Assembly (NCBI GenBank): GCA_030549495.1
Contig: JAUIRK010000860.1
Coordinates: forward strand, 157,501 to 221,500
Source of the DNA: Nectonema munidae
Taxonomy: Eukaryota > Nematomorpha > Nectonematoida > Nectonematidae
Direction: 5' to 3'
Length of the DNA stretch: 64,000 nucleotides
Shown here piece by piece: positions 11,301-23,600 of this stretch. The position numbers were made by a program, and so were the translations under genes. The notes under the pieces are model-generated. The model was not told where the DNA came from and did no database searches. It was given only the letters and a program-made list of their open reading frames with translations. Within the stretch, counting starts at the first letter, position 1, and each line of letters begins with the position of its first letter.

Positions 11301-13651
11301 TACTCTTCGAAGATCAAAAAATATACTCTATACTTTAAAGCTTAAAATATTTATGCGCATTGATTACATTAACTGAAAGTGATTAATTAATAGAGTTCTC
11401 ACTTTAGGATAAACTAGACTTTTCCGACAAATTAAAATATTTATAGCACCTTTATTCTATGTTTTCATTTTATTTAATGTTTAGCATTTTTTGGTCTGCG
11501 GTATAAGCATGAGGTTTAATCGAATCCTAATGAGAGGTTGAACATCAAAACCTACACTCATGCCCTTTAATTATGCTCAGCTTAGTTCATTCTACACCTT
11601 TCGCTAACACATATTTGTTATATATATCAAGTTTGTTTTCACTATCCCTATTTTACTTCAAGTCCTTCCTTTTTCATTTTAAGTACTGAGCTAAAAGTGT
11701 ATATAATCTTAAAATTTTAAAGTTATGTCTGAATATTTAAAAAATTTCTTTTTTAAATGAATTCCCTTGAGTTTTAAAAAATTAGTATAAATTTAAGCCA
11801 ATTGGGTGTCCCAAAAAATGTATAAATATTTTTATTTCAAAAATGTAGAAGCATTTAAAGTATCATTTTATTATTTTTCACATTGAAGTATTCTATCATT
11901 TATTTTTACATATTTATTATTTTTACACATTTAGAATAACTGTTAAGGTGTTTTGTTTTTTTTGCAAATTCAACCTTTGAGCACAAGAATGACAACCAGA
12001 CTAAACTTTGAAGAAAGAAAATTTATTCTAAAATGCTACTGGAATTGAAGTGTGAAAATGCAAATGAAGTGCAAAGACAATTTAAGAGGAAATTTCAAAG
12101 AGAACCTCTAACGTGAGTTATCATCACTCTAATTAAAGATAAGTTTTAAACTGATATAACTGTTCAAAACATTCACAAGCCGCGTTCCGGAAGACCTAGA
12201 ACATCAACAAGCCCTAAACAAGAAGAAAGAGTACTGTAAAATTTTCAGGCAAGTCCGAGAAAGTCTGTACGACAAGCTTGTCGTGAGGTTTAGAATTTTA
12301 AAATTATAATGGTCCATCGCATTATGCAACGTTATCATTGGATGTTCATGCTCTTAATGACGATGATTCAGACCGAAGAGTACAGTATAGCGAATGGTAT
12401 TTAGAACAATGTGTAAGAAATGCTGATTTTTCCATAAAGATTGTGTGGAGTGACGAGGCTACTTTCAAATTAAATGATTCCATTAACCGTAAATTAAACT
12501 GAAAATCCACGTGTTTTGTCGATCGTCATGTCACTTTACCGGGAGTTACAGTCTGGTGCGGTTTATCATTAAGAGGATTAATTGGAAGGTTCTTTTTTAA
12601 CACTACTGTAAGCGGTCTCATTTACTCGAATTTGTTGCAACAATCTGTTTTGCCAAGCATTAGAGAAAATTTTGAAGATAAAGACTTTTATTTTCAGCAA
12701 GATAGGGCACCTCCACATTACCATCGTGATATTAGGTCCTTCCTTGATGAACTCTTACCAAACACGTGGATTGGACGGAGGAGTTTTGTTGAATATCCTC
12801 CCCGTTCACCCGACCTCACACCACTACATTTTTTCTTATGGGGATACCTAAAAGATAAAGTCTACGCTACAAAACCTGCAACAGTCACTGAATTGAGAGA
12901 AGCCATTGAACATGAATGCGCTCAAATACCTGAAGGAATGTTTCATGATGTATGTGATTCCATCGCTTGGCGTTGTAAGCAGTGTCTGGATCAAAATGGG
13001 AGTGAGTTTGAGAGCAATCAGTGAAAAAATTAATAAAATAATACTTTAAATGTTTTTACATTTTTGAAATAAAATACATTTATACATTTTTTGGGACACC
13101 CTATATATTAACATAGTCAGACACCCTTCTCTGAAAAAATGAAAATCGTCTGTTTTAAATGTATAAAATTGAATTCAAAAAGAATGTAGACAAAAAATCT
13201 TAAAAATTACGCTGTTTAACCCTATGAGGACCAGAATTATGAAGACTAATCTTCCGCTTTCTTTTCCAAGCCATTTTTTTATATTTTAAACAGGTGTCAC
13301 ACTAATCCTCAAAGAGTGAGTTAAATAATTTGACATATAGGGGGCATATTCAGAAAATTATTAGAAAACAATCATTATAACTACGTGGTTATTATTAGTG
13401 AAGTTGAATTTTTAAAAGGTAATCGATTATTGCATTGAATTTCTAATATATACAAAAAACGATTTCAAATAAACGGCAAAGCAAAATATTATAAAAGCTC
13501 TATAGTTTATTTTAAGAAGGACGATGATGGCATCGCACAATGCTCCTAGCCCTAATACTAATAAACTAATACTAATAAGGTTCTACAGCCTAAAACAGAC
13601 GTTCAAAAGGTCCGTTTTAGTCGAGGACCCTGACCCTTGAATACGGAACTG

Positions 13652-13691
<40 letters not shown>

Positions 13692-14641
13692 AAGAAATGA
13701 AGAAATCGTCATTCAAAAATCAAATGGGTTTAACCCATTAAGTACCATAGAAATTAGACGATATCTAAAAAACGCAGACTATTTATATTCAAAGTCATTG
13801 AAAAAAGCAGACGAAGATGAAATTACTTATGTTCCCAAATGGGAGCATTGGGACTTAATGGACTTAATATAAAGAAAATTCAATTGAAAAGAATGCAAAC
13901 GATTAGTCTTTAAAATTGTGGTCCTCGAATAATCGTGCTCAATTATAATTGTAATGTAATCAATAAAATGAAACAAACTCGACTTTAAAAAACTTTGACC
14001 TAAAAACGACTTTAAATTGGAACTTAATGGGTTAAAAAGATTTTTCTCAACTAAAATGCAGTATCAACATTTATTTCAACAGTAGAACCGGGAAAATGTT
14101 GTGAAAGTGCGATGAAACATCCTGAGTGTTTGCCAATCAAGATTGATTCAAGCGACAAATTTTTTTCAAAATTTTCGAAAAAGTGTATGAACTTCACCAG
14201 ATCCTTGCCTTCCTTGAATGATGCTTGCACAATCGGTATGCTAAGTTTTGTATGTTTTCGAAATTTTAACAATTCTATGATTTTAACAATTATACTTTCT
14301 AGACTTCTAGGACATAATTTCTTTAAATTCTGACTCAATTCATATATATGTTGTGTGTGGTATATCAGTGCCGCACATCCTTGAAATTATTTCAAGGGTG
14401 CAAACTTTTTTTATATTTTTTAATTTAATTTAAAAGAATTTATTTCTGGAATTCAACCGTAAAACAATAAAGTAACATGAAAAGTCTACTAACAAGCGAA
14501 AAAAGTGTTTTAATGATATAAAAAGATATAAAATTCTTGTGAAGCCAATAGTTTAATTTTACACGCATGTCTGCTTTGCTTTGCAGAAATTGCTGGATTT
14601 TTTCATAGTATTCCTTTGAAACTTTTTTTGGGAAACCATTC

Positions 14642-14675
<34 letters not shown>

Positions 14676-17600
14676 AAAAAATTTTTTAAAAAAAAATGTT
14701 TAAAAAAAAATTTAATTTAAAAAAAAATTTTTAAAAAAATCTTTGATTAAAAAGCTCAAAAAGAATTATTAAATGTTGCGTTTTTTCACCCAAAATTTAC
14801 TTTTCTACCCTTTACAGTTCGGATTCCCCCCTGGCTACTCTACAGAACTATTTCACTCTTACTACATTGACACCATTATTGATGCTCTTGAAAGCAAAAA
14901 AGAAACAATGCTTTTTTTTATTTTCGATTTGTCAACGGCATTTGACACGCTCGATCACTCCTTAATCATTGAAAAGTTGAAACTCTACGGCTTTTCTGAA
15001 CTTCCATTGAGTTTAATGACCTCTTACTTATCCAACAGACATCAAGCTGTTAGAATTAATGATACCGTTTCATCTTTGCTAGCAGTCAAAACGGGTGTGC
15101 CGCAAGGCTCGATCCTTGCCCCTCTTATTTTTAATTTATTTATAAAAGATCTTCCAAATTGTTGTAGTTCTGCACTTTTTTCCTGTAAAACTCAGTTCTA
15201 CTATAGGGATACCTAACCCAATTCCAAGTATATGCGTCATCAGATTTCATTATTAAGCCATTAAAAATGCATTTTTAGATCTATAAACATTCAAGTTTAA
15301 AATTAAATATTTTGTTTTTAAAATAAAATATGTTTTATTTAAAAGAAAAAATATGAAAAAGTGTTTGAGAAAAGTTAAATCTAAAAATTTTAAATAAATT
15401 GCAACCAAATAATATTTATTTAAAATTAATCCTGCAAAATGGCTACTCCGCCACCCTTCAAGTTGTAATGATGCTGGATTAGTGATAGTCAAACTGTAAT
15501 GCATTAAAAAAAAGTAAACCGGTCAGTCTCGATGTTAAAAGGTAGGCCAGAGACACGACCTAATTTTGTCATGCCTCTCTACCATACTTGAGGATTCGTC
15601 AAAGACAGCGACTATCCAGTCATCTTCATCACCGATGTGACAAAATCTCGTTTCTAGAAAATCACGCTCGTCACTGACCAATGATAACGGACAATATTTC
15701 TGTGATTCCAGGGTCATCATCGCTTCACCTTCATCGGGGATCAAGGACAAAGAGGCTCCCAAGATAGTACTGATAATGTCTTCAAAGAACAAGCACGTTT
15801 TTACAAGAAAAAGTTTATTGAATGTATTTCATCAAGGGAAAGCTGTCGGATGGGTTAGGGTAGTTGAGTTAAAGTCGGAGTCGGTGGAGTCGCATGTTTT
15901 GAGAAGTAGTCTAAGTCGTAATAATTATTGCGATTCCACTCTGAATTTAAAAATCTGTCTTTAGCGCCCAAAGTTGCAAAAAGGCAACATAAAATATCTT
16001 TATTACTTTTGTCCAATGTTGTGTTTTTGCAACTCGAAGAAAACGGCCAAAAAATTGAATAAAACTGAAAAATGAACTTTTTTTATTACCGAAATACCTT
16101 GCAAGGAAACAATGCTCAGTTTATGCATAAAAAGTTTTGAGGAAAGTTTTTTAAACCAAATAAGAATAAATTTAGTTTTTGAATGCGATGGTTTTGGTTT
16201 AGATAAAAAGGTTATAGACAATAATTTTAAAATCTTTCTGAAGACAATGCAAGAAAGACACTAAACCGATAGAAACCAATAAAACATTTTAATAAACTAT
16301 GTTGAAAAAAGATCAAACATTTGCGTTGCAACATAGAGCATAAGTGTGTAAGATTCAGAACTTATTTCAATGGCCATCTAAAATTAGTATTAACAATCTT
16401 GAAATATGGTACAGTTTTAACTTTTAACGTTTACGCACGAACGACCCCTTGCCGAGATTCTAAAAGGCTCAGAACCCCCTGATATAAACAGGGTGATTAA
16501 TAATGTTATTTTCTGTGAAAGAAAAAGGAAGAAACCTTTAACCATATTACATTGGGAGGTTTAGAAGTGTATTTAGCTCAATTAGTGCGATATCTGCAGT
16601 TGTACTTGAGCAGCAAGCCTTAAAATTAATGGCCTAATGTTTGTTTGATCATGTCTCGTGACATCTACATGTAATCTATCTCCATTTCTTGTTTTTAAAT
16701 TTATAAGATTACAAAATGCGGAGTTGGAATCGGATTCGTCAAAAAAGGGAAAATATTGCCGACTCCACAGCGCTACTGATGGGCCATTTAGATGCCAACC
16801 TTTAAAAATTTTGGAAACCACCACCGTTAACAATGGTGCCAATCTTAGTCTAAATAAAGATGCCCCCTCTCACTGCCAGCAAATAAGATTCTCCATGAAG
16901 CTATTATCTTATAAAGTGAAAATCTATTCACCTAATATGACAACCAAACAGGTGGTCTTTCGAAGGTTAACCAGCGAGTATAAATAGCTACGCATAGGGC
17001 TATAATTTAATTTGTTTCACTATTCCTGGATTTTGTCTTTAAAAGAATTTTTAAATTGATTATGGATTGTGATCTCAGAAAAAAATCAAGAAAAAAATGT
17101 ACTATCTGCTTACAACGAGCCAAATTCAGGAAATTAGTCAAATTTTAAAACCCTACATATTTTAAACATAAATAAGGACTGTGCGAAAGAAACACATTGC
17201 CAAAACAAGAAGTAAAACTTAATATAACTATTTAAAAAATAAAAAACCTAGTTTTTAATTATGTTAGGAGAAAATGAACACTCTAGAAGAGCTTGAAGTA
17301 TAGGTGGAGTGAATGATAGTTCGTAGGAATAAATTAAGTGTGGCAGAAATATATATCGTATATCTTACCTTCTTGAATACTTAATTTATTTTGTATATGG
17401 AATCCATATTTCATCAAAATTAACTCAAACTTCGCCAACTCCGACCCGATTTGAGTCACCAAATTTTATGATCAATACCCATTCGCAGTACATTAAATTA
17501 ATTTTTTTATTTTTTCTCAAAAAAGACATATTCTAAGAAGTAAAAATTATGACAAATTATTATCAAAAAACAGCCTTTAAAATTTTATTTTCCCAAAAAT

Positions 17601-20600
17601 TGAGATTAATGTTTGTACATGTTTAATATCACTTATCACAAATCAATGATTAAAGTAATTCGTTTATTTTGAAAATATATTATTGCTATTCATCAATTTT
17701 GCTTACGTTTATTTACTGCAATAAAGGTCTACATTTTTTAAGATAACTTAATGGAGGGTGCTTATTGATTCATCTAAAAACAGTTAAACATAACTTTTGC
17801 TAAATAATGGAAGGAAAAACGGTCAACCCATCTTCATCACTCACCACAAGCGAAGGAAACACGTGAAAACTTAAAATTGAAATTGGTGAATTATGAAGAG
17901 CATAACTTGAAATTTTGTGCAAATTTAAAAGATGTTGCACTTATGATTGGATTACATAATGAATATCCAAAATATTGTGCTTTTGTGTGTGTAGGATAAT
18001 CTGTCAAAAGTTCTACATTTTTCTGATTAGTTGCATCAAATACACGTGAAACTTCCATCCTTTGGACATAAATTTTTGAATATTAAACAATTTTTTTAAA
18101 GAAATGAACAAAAATGATGACGGATTTAAATATTTGAATGTAAAATTCCTTTCTTTTAGTGATGCAAAGATTAAGATAAGCCATTATTATTTACGACATA
18201 TTATAAATACTTTTTAATCACAATGTTTTTGAATTAACTTTAATCGAAAAAGAAGAAACTGTTTGAAGGCTTTTATGTTAGCGACTAAAGGTTTTTTTTG
18301 CAAAACATGATAGAAAGCAATCATTGAAATTTTAGGAAATTTTTTAGGGCAGTATAAGAAAATATTATTTGTCATTTAAACATCAATTGAGAAGATCTAA
18401 GTTACATGTTTTACTTGTTTTTTACTTTTCATTATGTTATTTAGATTTTTGTATTGATGAATTTAAAAAGTATATTAGATAATTAATTCTTTATTTCAAA
18501 TATCTTCCAATATATAGCTAATCGAAATAATTGAATATGATATTTGAGTTCCGCTATAAATTTGTGTATTAAATAACTGTTAATTTTAATAGTACACCTA
18601 AGAGTAAATGGTAAAGTGAACAAAAGGTAAAGCTGTAACTAAAAGGCATTTTCTGCATCTAATGCTATAAAATGAGATTTTATTTTTAAATTAATAGCAT
18701 GTAAGTGTTTTTATTTGAAATATTTTTTATACTAATCTCCTCCATGTCTTTAATTAAATAGTTAAAAAATTGTTTGAGTTAAAAGAATAGAAAACCTGCT
18801 AAAAATGATCTCGTATTCTCTTAATGAGTATGGTAATAGCTATTTACTATATTCTTAGCTAAGTTGCTATCCCTAAATTCCAATCAGATAAAAAAATGTT
18901 GATAAAAATTTTAACCTATAACTTATTGAACACATAATAGAAATAATTATAAATTAATTGCATATCATTTCACAAAAATCAATTCTTCGCATCAAATATC
19001 CTGAATGATTTGAAAATATACTCAATAAATATCCCTGCACATTCCACAAATTATTGAGCCTATTTTTTTCCACTCATAAGTAGTATAAATAGAATTTACC
19101 TAATCAATGTATATAAATAAGAAAATCTTTGAAATTTAATTACATTCTGGCTTCTAAATGTCCACCCCATCCCCTCTCCCTCCGCTAAATAAGTCAAATC
19201 TCTACCTACAATTTGAAACCTGAGTTGGTCTCTTGATTCAATGAACTATAAAAACAGAATATTTAGAAGCGGAAAGAGGGGATGGAAAAGAATAGATCTG
19301 TATAATTGTAGATCTTCGTCTGCGGAGTCATCTCATGTTTTTGATAAATGGGCAAAAAAAGATCTATAAGTTTTTCGTCTCTTTTTTTAGGCCCAAGGCA
19401 ACAAATGAATCAAGTCACATCATTCTTAGATGGATCCAGTATTTATGGCTCCACCAAAACTTTTGCAAGATACCTCAGAAGTTCTTATCATGGTACGAAA
19501 TGCAAATCTATTATTTATTTGCATCTTATTTTACTAATCAATAAATCTTCAAAACATTCAACTCTTAGGAGAATTAAAGTCTACCAAGCTTTCAAAAGGA
19601 AGAGAAGTTCTGCCTTTAAAAGAAGAAGACTCTCCCGAAGGAGAAGAATGTGTTTCTGGAATGTTTTGCTTTTTAGCAGGTCATTTTATTTTTTTAAAGA
19701 AATCTACTCAATAAATTTATCAGGAGTAATGATAGACAAATTGGCAACATTTCAAATTTAATTTAAAACTTAAATATAGGGGCTATATTCTTCTTTATTA
19801 GTTTTATCGTTAATATTTTTTACAAGATTCTTCACTGAAAAAATATGTTAGTGAAGATTGCTGGTATACCTATTACATATAGTAATATGATAGTAATATC
19901 AGTTTTTTTCTAATTGAACATAGTAAAATTTTTATTTTATGCTAGTGTGATTAGTACGTCTAAGTTAATATATACTAATGATATGCCAATGCCAAATATT
20001 TAATGCCAACCTGGAAAACTGCTTTAAAACGCAACCATTTAATTAAATTCTTTCAATAATTGTTCTAAAACGAATAGTAGTTATTTAATTTTGAGAAATT
20101 TCATTTAAATTTTTTTAAAACTCACTTTTCATAATGTTTTTTCAAGTTTTTAAAAATTTTTCATAGATTTTTATACAAACTGAAGATGCAAGGGCTTATT
20201 CCTTAATTTTTAAATAATTGAAAATATATCTCTCTATAAATCGTTCATGTTTGTGTATATGTTGCCTGCGCAGAAGAGAATGCAAGTTATAGTCGGATTC
20301 TCTATTAGAGTATAAGAAATTTAAAAGTGGTGTAGCCGTTGCGAATAAAATGGGGAAACAGTTTAGGTCTCATGAACCATGCAGGAGATAGACTGTTGCC
20401 ATGTTTTCGAAGCACCTTGATATGACTTGTGTGCTTTCTAAATACAAGGCTGCTGAAGAATATCCTTCTAAAATGAAGAAATGGAAGAAAGATCTTCTTT
20501 AAAAAAACTAGCTAGCTATGTCTTTCTGTTAAAAAACAATGAAGCTGAGAGCTTCTACTTCTCAAATTAACTTCGAAATAAAGTTAATTCTCGATTTCTA

Positions 20601-23600
20601 TCGATTTATTTCTGATGTAGCTGTTTGTGACGTTCGCACCCATCTTTTCGGATATCGTAGCCCGCCCGGAATGCTGAGTCAAGGTCTACCTGGACTTTCC
20701 ATCCCACTAAACGCCTACCGGCCCTTGTTACTGCATAGCTATACCTTGTTATATATATTATTATACAAGAATGTATGTTACAAATATATAAATACAGCTG
20801 AGTGAACGATACAATCCTAACGCGAACGCTCCCAATTTGGGAAACAATCTTAATGTCTAGTGATAGCTTGACTATCAAGATTAGAATAGGGTCGCCAGAG
20901 CACTACCTAACCGTAAAAACTGTTGAATTCTTAGAAGGAAAAAAACCAGGATAAAAAACCGGCACATTATCATGTAAAAGAGGATTTTGTTTTAGGTTTT
21001 TGCCTAAAAATGTTTGATCTACAAGAAAATGTTAAATCTGTTTAAAGTTTATTTGTAAAACACACTCCAAATTTTGCTTATAATATCTGCTTATGGTTTA
21101 TTTTTCATTTACATGCACGAATTTTCCTCAAGTTTTGATGTTTGTCCTTTTGCCTTTCAAATATATTTGATTTTTTAATGTTAAAAGATATTTAATATTG
21201 GGTCGATTTAACGTCATCTATTATTATCATTTAAAAATAATGAAACAAATCGAAAATTTGCTGTATTGGTTTATCTTTATTCCAAAAATATACCTAAAGC
21301 ATTTCAAAAGACTTGGATACAAATACGAATTTACATGCACTCAAAAAATGTCATAATAGAACATTTTTTTTGTAATATCATTTAAAACTTTGTAGTAGAG
21401 TAAATTACCGTATGTCCGTAATCCGAGGTTATTAAAGAAAGACCAAATCGATCTAAGAATAGTTTTGTGGCTTTTTTTATATGAAGCCAAAAATGAGTTA
21501 CACAATGATTTAACAAAATGTTCGGCTTGATTACTAGTACTAATAAATTGTTTTTAAGCCCTTTTTAGAATTTTTCTTTTTAATATTCTACTTTTCAAGC
21601 AATTTTCATTTTTCACAAAATCTTGAGAGTGCCATAGTGCAAAGATTTTGTTTTAAAATATTACGTTAAACGATGAAATAAAAATCTTTTTTTCTAAGGT
21701 GATGTGCGTTTGAACGAACAACCTGGCTTGATCACTCTTCATACGCTATTTCTTAGAGAACACAATCGTTTGGCAAGAAGGCTGAGAATAATCAATCCTC
21801 ATTGGACTGGTACGCGGATATATCATGTAGAATCTTTGCATTACTATTCTTATAAATCCCACTAACACCCTTTCATTCATATAGGAAACGAAAAAGATTG
21901 TAACTTCTTTCCTCCAATACATAACTTATAATGAATTTTTGCCAAATCTCTTGGGGAATGAGGTAGCGAGAAATATCGAGCTCATTCCACAATCCAAGGG
22001 CTTTTACTTTGGCTACAACCCCGAAGTTGACGCTACCATTTCAAATGCTTTTGCAACAGCAGCCTTCAGATTTGGGCATTCACAAGTGGACGCAACTCTG
22101 CCATTGTGTTTCGACAAATATTGCCAGTAAACTCATTTATATAATTTGATGAGAATTATAACATTAAAGCGTCCATATTAAAAGTAGAAATTTTGTTAAT
22201 GAATATCTTGATTTGTTTGAGTTTTGGGCAATAACATAGAAAAAATATTTGATGACATATCCTCACTTAACCCATTTAAGACCTAACAAAGAAGACAAAT
22301 TTAGTAATTCCTATTTAATCCCATTGAAAGTAAGAGTTTGTTTGAGTTTCCTTTGGGAACCTTGATATTATATGGGTGGGTTAATTGAAAATATGGCGGA
22401 TTTTCAAATGTATTCCGCATTAATTTTTGCTTAAACATCTAAATATATTATAATTTAATAAGTCAGGTTTTAAAAAAATTAAAGAACTATCATACCAACT
22501 AACTTATTTGAAAAACTAACCTAAAATATTAAGCATCCTTCAAATAACTAGGTATACCCCATTTGATGGAAGAGTTATTTTTATGATTGAGGTGATTTTT
22601 TAATTTTAACGCCTTAACGACCAGAATAAGCAGCCGATATCTAATGTAAATCAGACGATTTGAATTAAAAAGAATTTATAAAAACAGACGATCCTACCCG
22701 TTAACGACAAGATTAAGCAGACGATATCTAATGTAAAGCAGACGATTTGTATTAAAATGAATTTATAAAAACAGACGATCCAATATTTTAACGCGTTAAC
22801 GACCAGAATAATCAAGCGATATTTAATGTAAAACAGACGATTCGTATTAAAAAAAAATTATAGAAACAGACGATCATACCCGTTAACGACAAGAGTAAGC
22901 AGCCGATATCTAAAGTAAAGCAGACGATTTGTATTAAAAAGAATTTATAAAAACAGACGATCCTATATTTTAACGCCTTAACTCTTTGAGGCTTAGTGTG
23001 ACACCGGTGTACCAAGAAATAATAATCGTCTGCTTACAACATACAAAATTCCATTGAAAAAAAGCAGATTATTCTTCAAAATTCTGGTGTTCAAAGGGTT
23101 AAAGACCAGAATAATCAGACGATATCTGATGTAAAGCAGAAGATTTGTATAAAAAGCATTGATAAATGCAGACGATTTTATTTTTGTAAAGTCGACATAT
23201 GTAGACTGTGGTCGATAACCGGTTAATAAACTAGACTATCTTCGACTCTGGTCTTTAACCGGTTAAGACACAATGGGTTACCCGTTATTAACGAAAAAAA
23301 CACATTCTGCTCTATGTTATATCGAAATTCTTTCAAAAAGAAAAGCATGTTATTTTGATTTTTTTAAACAAGTAGAAATAGGAAAAAATTAAATATCGTA
23401 TATCACTGCTTCTTAACGTAAGGGCGCGAGCAACATCAAAGGGAAAGCGTGAGTTCTTATTAAAATAAAAAATTTTCTGAAAAGACCAAATACATAAATA
23501 AAACTTTGTCAGTACTTACTTACCACCTGTTAATCTATTTTCTGTATCGAATAACCTAATCTGGGTCAAATATCTGTCTGCTTACTTTTTATTCTCAAAT

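Noticed and set aside
14051-14338. 95-residue minus-strand open frame
   Set aside because: Mirror image of peroxidase exon 3, whose + strand reading fits the family and the splice phases.
16582-16987. Overlapping open frames on both strands
   Set aside because: Neither has a recognisable motif or splice context; they overlap a possible repeat with GAGTCGG words.
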